In this document: piece after piece, positions 50,001 to 62,000 of the stretch
How positions within the stretch are numbered: the first letter of the stretch is position 1
Layout of the letters: each line of letters opens with the position of its first letter
DNA from: Antedon mediterranea
Taxonomy: Eukaryota > Echinodermata > Crinoidea > Comatulida > Antedonidae
Assembly: GCF_964355755.1 (NCBI RefSeq)
Contig: NC_092680.1
Location: 3,325,001-3,389,000, forward strand
DNA length: 64,000 nucleotides
Direction of reading: 5' to 3'
Position numbers and translations under genes: made by a program
The notes under the pieces: generated by a model
What the model saw: only the letters and a program-made list of their open reading frames with translations
Databases searched by the model: none
Told to the model about the DNA's origin: nothing

Positions 50001-53000
50001 GCAACATGAAACTAGCATTGCATACTGCGTTGTCAGATCAAGTTAAGCAACGTTGTGCCTGGTTGCATTCACATATTGGTTATGTACAGATCTCACTGTC
50101 CTTATATTAAAACAAATTACAGTGTTGTAATTAAACATGTCCTATAACACCTCAGATACGTTCAACACATTATTAAGATATAACAATATTCATATTTGTA
50201 ATTGCAGAGTGCCTTAGGAGAAGAAGGAATCTCCCTTGAGTTCAGACACATTGCAACCTATTTAATTTGGTATTGTAGTCACTATGTGAACTATAGTGAT
50301 CTCCTACATGAAGTTATGTTGATTGTTGGCTATTTCACCGTCTTCCATCACGAAAACCAGGTAAACTTATTTTAAATTCAAGTTTTAAAATCATATCAAT
50401 GTTAAACATTTCAATTAGAAGTTCAAATGTTATTTAGAGTTTTTGAAAATTCCACTTTTACGTTTAATTTAAATTGTATATTTAAAGTTATATGTACCTT
50501 ATTTCTAGCTGTTGTCCGTACACAGAAAAATGTCAACTTTATTGTCCTCTAAGATGTTCTTTAAGACGACAGAATTTCACGCCAAACTCCGCCCAATTAA
50601 TCATGAGCACAGTCCAGTAACTTCCCGTCCTGTTTAGTAAAGTCCCTCATATGAATTTTGGGAAGTACTTTTCAGAAATATACATTTGTGGAATTCTCTA
50701 CCAATTTCAATCAGACAGTGTACAACTCTAAACTTGTTCCAAGACCCAGTTGAAATCTTTCCTTTTCAAACAAATTAAGATAATATATTTATTGGTTCAT
50801 CATAAAATATGTTGGAAATTCATTTTCCAAATGGCGTACACATACAAAAATACATATAAATTACAAATATTATTGTATAAATATTGCCACTTCTCATCCT
50901 AATTTATGTACAGTGCATTGAGAGCTTGCTTATATGCCCTATGTAAGAATAAAGTAGGTTAATATATTATTTGAGGTTCATGAATATAATAATGATTTGC
51001 ATAGATAAACTAGATTCAAATAGATTTCTATTATTACAAATTGCATTTCCTAGATGTTTCATATTATTTTATTTTGATGATAATAGTCCTTTATAATTTG
51101 TGTAACCTAACTGGATATGGGTCACAGATCTGTCATATGTAGGTTCAACGCACCTTTGTGTCCTAGACAATCAACACAAGCATCTTTATCTACCGTTTTA
51201 ATTTCAATTGTTTTTTTTTGTGGGGGTGGTTGTGGTTGTGGTGGAACAGACTAGCGTGCAAACACTCTGAGCTTAGCATGCATCTGTACACATGTTATTT
51301 AGGGTTCAGTATTTGCACCTTATAGTTCAATTCTGATTTTAAACATTATAACAAACTGCAAAGCATCCATTGATGTAGAATACAGTACACACAGTACATG
51401 TTCCACCCTGCACTTGCACATTTAAACCATGCTACCTGCCATGCATATTCCTTTAATTCTATAGATATTGTGGTTGATTGTTTTTTTTTTTTTTTTATCT
51501 TTATACTGGGTGACCTCTTCAGTCAAAGACTGATCTCCCAGAGGGCCCAGTTGGTGATCAGTGGCTGTGATGTACTAATACACCGGGGTAACCCCCTACT
51601 CGTCTCGAAAGATGTACTAGGTTCTTTAAAGTGCACACGAGCAAGTTGGTAGTAATTCTTTGGTGTCTACATTCTAGATGGATGTTGTATGAAAGATTAC
51701 TTAGTAATTTAAGTTAAACATACCACGAAATTTAAATTTGGACATCTTCAAAATAAGTGTCACGTGACATTTTAAATTGATTTTTCTTTATACTGGTTCA
51801 ATTTTCAGTATCAGACTGCTATCCCAGAGGGCCCAGCATACAAACCACAGAACAATTTAAAATTTGAAAAAACTAACAAATAGAAAACAACACACTTATA
51901 TATTTTATTGCCAGCATTCTTTGATCCTTGGAATCTTATTGTAAAAATGCATACTCTCAACTTTAATTAATAAATATTTTAAAGAAGTTAATGTTTGTTA
52001 GTATGAAGCAGAATAAATCTACTAAAACTTTTTCACTTCTGAAAATGTTCTCAAAGCTTCCCTTTTACATTTCTATTTTTTGAAAATATTAATTACTGTG
52101 AATTTGAACTAAAAATGTTCAAGCATGAAGTATGTAAGCATTTTATATAATGCTTACAAGTTCAAGTACATGTCAAGTGTAATCCCGCCAGTGGAAATTA
52201 CATGTTAATATTAATGTCGAACAAAAGTAGATTTAATGGAAATAAATCTATTAAATATGAGTTGAGATTTCGGGCACATTAGCGCAGATCTTGGATCGTA
52301 ACGCCATCGTCTTTGTTCGCAGATGGTAAAGTGTCTGTCTGATCACTTCACGTTAAAGAACACTTGAAAATAGTTTTTCAACTTTACAGTCAGTAGAGGA
52401 ATGATCTAGTGCTGTGCGAAAAAAAACCAAAATAATTGAGTTATAAGTTATATATTGAGAATTTTATTAATTAATAGACAAGTTATAAAGTTAACAAGTT
52501 CTGTTTTTCTTCATAAAACAACTTTGTATTTTTCTTCATGAAAAACGTTGTGTTTTTTGATGAACTTTTTTCTATTATTTTGAAAGAACATTTCATAATA
52601 TTATATTTGTGTATATATATAATGTACTGTACCTCTCTACAAAAAAGAAAAAGACAAGAACAGAAAAAGGAAACAAAATACATTTCATTTCATTAATATT
52701 AAACATACCCAGCAGCAATACGCTTACTTTCAACCGTCAAATATACACATAGCATCGTCACTTTTAATACGGCAAGAGCCAACCACGGTAGGTGTGAAAC
52801 CTGTGGTGTCGCCTCAATGTCTTGGCCTGATTTTCACGTTCGTTTTTGACTGTGTGTACTACACATGCTGTTTGTTTTCTTGATAACTTCATGTTCCCAA
52901 ATTCCCTCCATATACATAATTCATTGAGTTTACACTCTACCTATGGTTAAACATTCTGTACATCACTCGGAGTGTTATCTGCAATTTCCAGGTGAGAGTG

Positions 53001-56000
53001 ACTTGGAGACGGCCACGGACAGGTGTCTAGTTAATTTAAACCCTCGCTGATCAGCAGCTGCTTTGGGAAAAAAATTCATAAATTGAAATTAAAATATTAA
53101 GGCCATGCCCTTGATAATCTTAAAGGTTATATTGCTGATTGAGGATTGAATAATAATACTATTGATTATCAATACAGAAGTATGTTTACTTTAATACATT
53201 GTTTGTACAAAAGTACCCAAAGTTTTAGATCAAGTTAATTATATCAAATGATATTCTATATATTTTTCTATTCATATTTTTCTATCTTTTCTATTTTCTG
53301 CTACTGATACCGCTTACTGTTGTTACCTCTCACTGTAATCACTCGTTTGTGTAAATTTGGCCTTCAAACCTCATTATTAATTTTGTCAAATAAGTTGAGC
53401 AAATGTAATAATAATTATACATTTTGACGAGATATGTATAGTAATAGTCTCATATTGTCCTTTAACTTTAAGGGAAAAAAATTATTCATTTTTTGGCCAA
53501 AAATAAAAGAGTTAATTTATAAAAAACACACGCTAGTTCACTCTCTAGTTAAAGATGTATGTAACATGAAAAATGATGATTAATAAATCTGACTTTAAAT
53601 AGGCCATTTTGCAGTTATTCACTTCTGTAAAAAAAAATTAAAACAAATAATGATTTCAAAAAAAGACAAACAAAACGGTTTAATTTAAAGGAATTACATT
53701 TTCTTCAGGTAAATCATCTTTTTTTTTTCGATCCAGTTTTTGGTAAAAGTAAATAACTATTATTAAAATGGAATAATAAAAAAAAAAATTTTAATTTTTT
53801 TCCGGGGACAATATATCTTTAATTATATAACCTCTTTTTTTCTCTAAAGGTTTTTTTTATAATTTTTTGATTAAAAAGCAGCAATGTATGTAATCACTGG
53901 TCTCACAGAAACACTACCACAATCATCAATCTGAATTATTATTTTAAGATTAATTCTTTGTTTTCTTAAGTAGTGCAGTCGGAGTGTATTCATTTGGGTG
54001 GGGACAAATTAATATTTCTAACAATAACATGGAAATAGTAATAATAAATAGTACATTTTACTGATTGGAAATGAAAATAATTGCTTGAATGCACTACTGG
54101 TAGTTATTACATTCAAATGTGATAAAGGATGAGCTCTTGTTAAACTCATCACAGTTTTTTTTGTCGTCCTTCTTTATTTTCTTTTTTTTCCTACAAACAA
54201 TTTGACATAATAAATACTACATTTAATATTTTATTAACTTTCTCCTATTTAATAGGAATCTCTAAATAAGATGCAAAAAAAAAGAAGAAATAACAAAATA
54301 TAAAATTGACAATAAACAATTTTTAACCCCAATAATATTATACCCCAATATAGTCTTCCAATTTTAGTCTTCCAAATGTTATTTTTTAAGGAAGAAATTA
54401 CCATTTTGTAATCATACCTATTAAGATAAGTTCACAATTTCTTGATAGTGTCTAACTATTTTTATTTTCGTCGCCTCCTTCAATTATAAAGTACAGCATG
54501 CACCATAATAAAATCGCATTGCATTATGCTTTTGTAAAAACATTTTTGTTTGACCTAATTTTGGTTACCTTTAAAATAAGAGACAAATAAATATTTTGGT
54601 TGAAATCATTCATTCTTTTTATCTCCCATTTGTTAGCTGATTTATAGAGTTTCTAAAAAGATCACAGTTGAATGGAATTTCAAGGTCATTCATATATCTT
54701 TATCTATCTATTTATCTAAAACTACAAAATGTAATTGTACTTTTGAACTTTTCTATTTCTTAATCAAACTGCGCCAGTATGATTTATTCATAGGATATTA
54801 ATTACATCTTTGCCGTTTCATACATAGAGTCTATTTGTATCATCCCTATCGTATGGAAATAATAATTTATCTTTTGTTTTCGAAAAAAATCATTCAATTC
54901 GATCATAAACTTTTTTGAGATATTACATAAATGCATTCCTTGGTAAATTATATAATTATGAACATACTGTTCAAAATTTAAAATGTTCAGTATTATAGTG
55001 TATGAACAGTAACTTTTTTCAACATTAAAAGTTATTAAAATACATATCACATACTTACATTTTACCACTTAATTAGGGTGCTAATTCAATTTCATATTGT
55101 CTAAGAGATTTAATAATAGATAGATAATACTAAATAGTCAATTTATTTTGACAGAGGTAGTTATGTCATGTTTAAGTTTTTTCCAGATTTGGGGGCCAGG
55201 TAATGACCAATTACACAATAATGCGTAGGTGTACAAGCTCACTATTATATCCATAAGCACCCAGTACATACATCATTTTGCACTCTCTTACACTATGAAT
55301 GTGCTTTTTAAACACCTACTATATATTTTGTATTATATAAGAGATTATATTCCTCTATTAATACTAAGCCTATTCTATCTTTCAAAGTTAGGGCACTTTT
55401 TTTTATTTTGTCCAATTGCATTTTACTTAACTAAAAATATTAAATTCAATATTTTTTCCCTTATAATAATATAAGTAAATGACTATTGGACTATAGAGAC
55501 TCTGTAGTTGATGCAGAGGAACCATTTTATTGTTCTGTTCTCTAGCACTTTAAAGCGCCCAAATGACAGCTTGCCAGAAAATAATTCACAGGAGTTTAGT
55601 GAAAAAAGACATCTGAATATCCCATCCTATTTCTTTTAATGAATTCAATGATGACCAAAATAATTTGTAGATTGTAAAAAGTTGTTTTAGATATTGATTG
55701 ACACTGCTTCTTATTTTATTGACACTCATTGATACACCCTCAACTTTTGAAATAAAAATTTTCACTTTTTAGGGGATAGGTGATAGGAAAACCTGTTTAA
55801 AGGGTCTTTCACACCTCTTCCGGGAAACATTTCCGGTCCAGCTTCGAAAAATCTAATCGAACGCGTCAATGTTTCATTTTCACGTGGCTACTGTATGTGC
55901 ATATCGATTGCCGCATAGCCATGTGGAGTTTTATTTTCCGGAACCGGAACTGTGTCGCAAAAGGTGTGAAAGACCCTTAAAAATGGTGAGATATTAAAGA

Positions 56001-59000
56001 ATACATCATTTTCAATATCATAATCAAAAGTTTGGGTTTTAATGTTTCTAAAAGCAATGCTTCCAAAAACTAATTATTTTATTTATGAAAATAACAAATA
56101 TCGTACACTTGATAAGTGTTAGTTAAGTAGTTCATTATGATTTCATAGAAATATATAGAGCATAATTGTATATTTTATTGATGAGTCTCACTGTGAATTA
56201 GATTACCTGAGCGTCGGGCACCCCCAGGCTTATTGTCCGCTTCTCCCCAGTGTGCCAGGTAAATCCTTATGGATTCTCACTGTTTGTACTAGGAGGTGTT
56301 TGGTTATTAAATTTTTACGAGCTTTATGAAAAATACTGGAACAAACAATAAATATTTTGGTGAGAACCTGTACTGTTGTTACATTAGACTGAATACCTGT
56401 GTAAGAATTTGTAAATTTAGTGTTCACATTTTAGACGAAATTAATTTCCTTCGATTCATTATTAATATGTTGATTCATTTCTGACATACATTATAAATTA
56501 TTGATAAATCACCATTTGTTCTAATTCAAAATCACTGTTTTTTTTTATGGGCTTTTAAAAGCATGTGGCATGTATGTTTTATATTTGAGGCAGGAATTAT
56601 TAATTCATCTTTTTGTTTAAAGTGATATTTTCTTAATATTCATGGTTAATCCTTTTTAGTTCATTTATTTTACATGATACTTATTGTTAGAATAACACAT
56701 TTATTACAATTTCTAATGCAATTTTAACACAACATTGAAAAACAAATTATCTAAACATTTGTGGAAATTTATTCCAACCGATTTGATACATTTCGAATCG
56801 AATAAACTTTAATGAAAATCATGAATGAACCTGTCGCCTTGAAATTATAATAGGGCACTTATCTTCAAGGTCGTAATTTTGAGCGATTGCGAGGGATTTG
56901 TGTGTAGTGCTCTTATTGCGAATTTAAGTCGCAGGCAGTCTGAAATTGAGTGCATTATACTACTCGCTTAAGTGTTGTACTATCATTCAATTATGAATTC
57001 ATATGCTGTTAATAGAAAATGACATTAATTCCCGAGTTATATGCAAAATATATCACTACATGAAAAATCGTTTACGATGCTATGTGTAGATATATAGTAA
57101 AACAACATAATGTATTCTAGAGATAAAAATTAAAGATAGAAAGATAGAGTATAATTGTCAGTACCCACATTTCTCTGCCAACTTATTTCGCCAATGCTCT
57201 GGCTTTAAGAATAAACATCATAACTTGCAGAGAAAAATATATAAAAAAATAAATAATTCACTAGAATTATTTCTGATTCTGAAAATAATTATTTTATATT
57301 TATTTATAAATCTACTTTATAATCACCTGAATTTTTAATGAATTTTAATTTTTGGTTTTTATGTATTGATATTTTTATATTGGTAATGTATTTTAATATT
57401 GGATTTTATTTATCAATTTATTATTATTATTATTTGTTTATCTATTATACTTTTACCTATAAATGTAAATGATTTTGTAAATGCAATTTATTCAGATTTT
57501 TGGTTTTTTTTTTTTATACTATTTCGGTTGTTTCTTTTTCTAATTATCGATACAACATTTTTAAACATTTTAAAATCTTTTCTTTCTTTTTTTAGATTAT
57601 CGTTCAATCTGGCAAAACCCCAACCCTCCTGCAACAATTGTGTGCATTACCATTCCAGTACTTTAGCGATCCGCGTCTTATGGCCATTTTGTTTCCTACA
57701 CTCATTGCCTGTTGCCATAACAACTCGGAGAACAAGATAATTCTGGAGCAGGAGATGAGTTGTATGCTGTTGGCAATTTTTATTGAGGTGAGCCACCTAA
57801 TCATGCACTTTTTGTGTCCTTAATGTGTCTCCAATTAATTACTTATCCGACAAAAAGTACAATTGATTACCATCCCCAGTTCATGATTAACTTTTGAAAT
57901 TAAAGTCTACGGATATTTAACGATCTATTATACATGTATTTTAACAATAAATAAATGCATGCTAATTTGTCTTTATACTATGAAATATATGGTTCATAAT
58001 TCACCACAATGTTGATGTTTCTGTGCTTGCCTTCCAATCCCAAGGTCTAGTCCAGAGTTTGGCTCTATATTGCGAACATTAAATTGCATTTAAGAAAGTT
58101 ATCTGACATGACAATAGTTGTGACATCGTGATGTCATTTTACCAAATAGTATTTTCCATTGAGTGTCAAACATTCTGAAATAGTCTGAAATACATTTAGC
58201 CAGCAGAGGATAAATTTTCGATCCAATATTGAATGTTATGCATCTTTTTTAACAGTGTAAAAGGCTATTTGCTATTTTCACTTGCAAATTGCAGGTATAT
58301 TATCAATATGACAAATTTATGTTTTTAAATGCATTGGTATAAAAGAAAAAATAAAAGAAATTTTAATTATAATTATAATAATTATCAACATAAAATATAC
58401 TAAGTGTAATTTTATTATTGTTAAAATATTCATCAAATTTTGTCTGAAATATTAATGATGTTATTATTATGTAAGTACGTTGTCTGTTTCTCAAGTCACG
58501 TCTTTCAGATCTTAATACATATCCATAACACTATCATTACAACCATTGCCAAGATCATTTTTCTTGTTGAAAGGTAATTCTATTTTACACTGTCGTAGCA
58601 TTCGGCTAATGGCTGTTGTAATGGTGTTCTCACGATGTCTTATAAGCTACCTCATTATAAAATTCTTATCAGTTTCTCTTTAGCTAATTTATCCCTAATA
58701 TGTTGCACTCGTGTTGAACACAACGTTAAGTTATTTTGCTTTATGTCGTTTACCCGCTTATTGATTGATCCTAATGAATTTCTTATGTCGTTTATTTTGC
58801 ATTTTCATGACCAACAGAGTTCTAAGTTTTTACGCTCTTACTTAAGAATGCCAGTGCACTTAATTTTTAGACGTTAGTAACATTAGCTAATGTATTGGCC
58901 ATGCATTAGTTGTTTATAGACAGATCGGTAAAGATACACCGCACTTACTTACATAGAATATTGTGTGATTCTTAAACACATTGTAGTATTTCTGTTCCTG

Positions 59001-62000
59001 ATACTAATTCAAAATTGACTACACTGTTCAGAATTTGTTAATGTCAGAGTATGCAATGTATCTGTGGAATCACGAAATGATATACGCCATATTAGGTGAT
59101 TGAGAAAGTCACAGCAAAAATAATTCAAATTTAATTATTGATGCAGAAGACTGACGAGAAAAGGGTTAAACCACAAACATATAGGACAAACTAATCCAAA
59201 AAGTTACTTATGAAGAAAAGGATTGATGTTTTGAAAGCTGGTTCTTGACAGAGAAGCATAAAGATCTAACAATGACATCAATTGATGGAAAGTCTAAGCT
59301 GTATCATAGACCTAGCAGTTGGACACTGTCATAGCAATGTTAAATGTGAAAGCAATGGTGGATTTAAAACCAAGCAGTTTTTGGAGGTAAAAACCTTTGT
59401 AGCTGGGTACGAAACCTACCATACCAAGTCGGATGGAAGCAGTAGTACCTAGATGAAAAACTAGCAATGTTGAATAGAAAACTTCTGTAGCAATGTCGGA
59501 TAGAACACCTAGCAATGTTGGACACAAACTCAGCATTGCTGGACACAAACCTAGCAATGTTGGACACAAACTCAGCATTGCTGGACACAAACCTAGCAAT
59601 GTTGGACAACAAACTTAACATTGCTGGACACAAACTTAGCATTGTTGGACAACAAACTTAACATTGCTGGACACAAACTTATCATTACTGGATACAAACT
59701 TATCATTACTGGACACAAACCTATCATTGGTAGATTCTGGACGAATATACCTATAACAGCGTTGCTGCAGTATATCAGTTAATAGTTCATTATGTATATT
59801 AATACTTCACTCTAAAAGACACAGGACCTAATAGAAAACCTAATAGCGAGTTGTTAATTGATTGCAGGGAATTGCTGATGGGTTGTATTACATTAATGGA
59901 TATTTTCAGATTTGATCTGATAATTAGTTAATTATTGGTACATTCTGGTCATAAGAGTGATTGTTAGTATGTTCACATCAATCTAGTTTGGATATACGAT
60001 TAGAAGGTTGTGAATCCAGCTCTGAAGACCCACTGTTTTTTTTACAAATAACGTCTTCTTTTAATTGCAAGATCCATCAAGAAACAATTTGAAAACTTAA
60101 TATTCGTGGAAATAATGATTGAGTTTAATCGTTCTTTTTATGGTTGTCATCTATTCATCAGTTTTTATTTGTGTGTTGCTCTTAAAGTATTCCTTTCGTT
60201 GTTTTCTGTATGCTATTTTGTAAAACGAAAATGAAATCTCTGTGTTATATTGGAAGGTTGTGAGGCATTCTTCAAACACACACATGTGTTCTCAAATTTT
60301 GGATCATGAACTGTTCTATCCACTGCTGAATGAAAACCTCAACATTTACTTATTCTTTCTTGAGACTGGTTAACAGAATTTGCTTGGTAGTTGTACCATT
60401 TTCTTCTTTATCTATTTTGACTTCCTTTTAAACATCAGTTTGCATGGATGAATACTGTTTTGCAATATGTTTTTATTTACAAAATATGAATACATTCATT
60501 GAATAGTCGGCATGAGTATAAAGGATAATAGTCTTTGGAATAATAATATTTCAATCATTGCAAGTTATTTCTGCTATTTGAGGAAAGAAATTCAATTTTA
60601 TATCATAAGATCATATCTTTTGAATGTTTTCCTCATCTGAACGTCATCTAATGATTATTGTAAAGATTATTCTTTTTGGAAGAATAACTTTAAAAAGTTG
60701 GATAACCTGTTTGGAGATATATATCTACTGTTCCTTTGTGTTATGATCTTCGTTCTGAAAAGGTAATTGTTTAGGATTCTTCATTGTATCTCCAATGCCT
60801 TTTGTATCGTCGACTGACGTTGGAATTGCAAAAGGTTAAGCGCTGTCATATCAGTTTTATACAAATCTGAATTGTTAAAATCCTCATTTTTCTTATCCAA
60901 TTATTCCTTTGATGAGTAGATATATTTTATGGGTTCATTTTTATTCATTTGCTAGGCTCTAGATCAAATTGTATTAAACTCAATTATGTTCTGAGTGTCC
61001 TGTTCGTGTCAGATTTAAGATAGTTGTTTAAGTCACTTAACAGCATTCTACCTGATGATGATTTTCCCCCTCTTCTTTTCCCCCAGGGTTGCAAACTTGC
61101 ATATAATGTTATACTGTTATATTTTATTTCTCAGTGTCCCGTTCGTGTCAAATTTGTATACACTTAAAATAACATTTTATCTAAGGAAGATTCCTACTGT
61201 CTACTCCCCAGGTTATGTACAACTTGCATGGAATTAATAATGATATTTAAATTAGATAGTTTTTCCTTGAATTTAAATTCATCACATGTTTGGTTTGAGT
61301 AAACTTTGGTTGAGTTTATCATTTTTTATATTTGTATTTTTTATTTTTGCAATGTTTCAAAATATTTTCTTTGAAAACTTGTGTTGCTGCACAACATTTC
61401 TGAATGGAGCCCTCTATGTTTAGATATCTTAATCCATAATATCATTTTATATTATTCTTATTAATTTCCATATAGTTTCAAACAGTTATATAAAAAAAGA
61501 AGTAAAGCAAAAAATATCTAAAAAAAATTTTTTCACTATTTTAAAAAAAAACTTTTAAATTCCTTGCAAGAACATACATACATTAATATTTTGCATATAT
61601 TTTCTTATTGTTACTACTAATACTATACAGTACATGAAAAATATAAAAAGGCAGGGAAACAGCATTTATCTATTTATAAACATGAACAACATTTACAGTA
61701 AAAAAACAATATACAGTCAAATCTCCAAATACTAGACACTTTGAAAACTGGAAACTCTCCCAAAACCAGACTTTTCCAAAAAGGTCCAAATTCATTTTTA
61801 TCATTAGAAACACATTCCGAATACCAGACTTTCTGGAAAACCAGACATATTAGGTCATCCCAAAGGCGTCCGGTATTGGGTGAGTTTACTGTATTATTAA
61901 ATTAGACAAGAAAAAGTTGAAGAAATAGGAGTTTATTTTGTTACATATACCATTCATTTCAACATTTTGTTTTGTTATTAAAAGAAGGTTGATGTTTAAC

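Larger units (their letters stand above)
50361..57595. other. SCAPER intron of 7.2 kb
   Basis: AT-rich and mostly featureless. It holds a LINE fragment (50563-50800), SINE copies (51481-51655, 52265-52380), a MITE M (53549-53823) and a TTAA MITE (55801-55976). I find no exon or gene on either strand in 52700-57590. Confidence 0.7.

Noticed and set aside
57399-57595. Hydrophobic 5' extension of the SCAPER exon at 57596
   Set aside because: It is an AT-rich intron end. The acceptor tttttttag at 57595 and the conserved start IIVQSG define the exon.
59312-59642. Minus-strand repetitive ORFs (LCPAMLS-type repeats)
   Set aside because: They are translations of a 20-21-bp tandem array inside a SCAPER intron.
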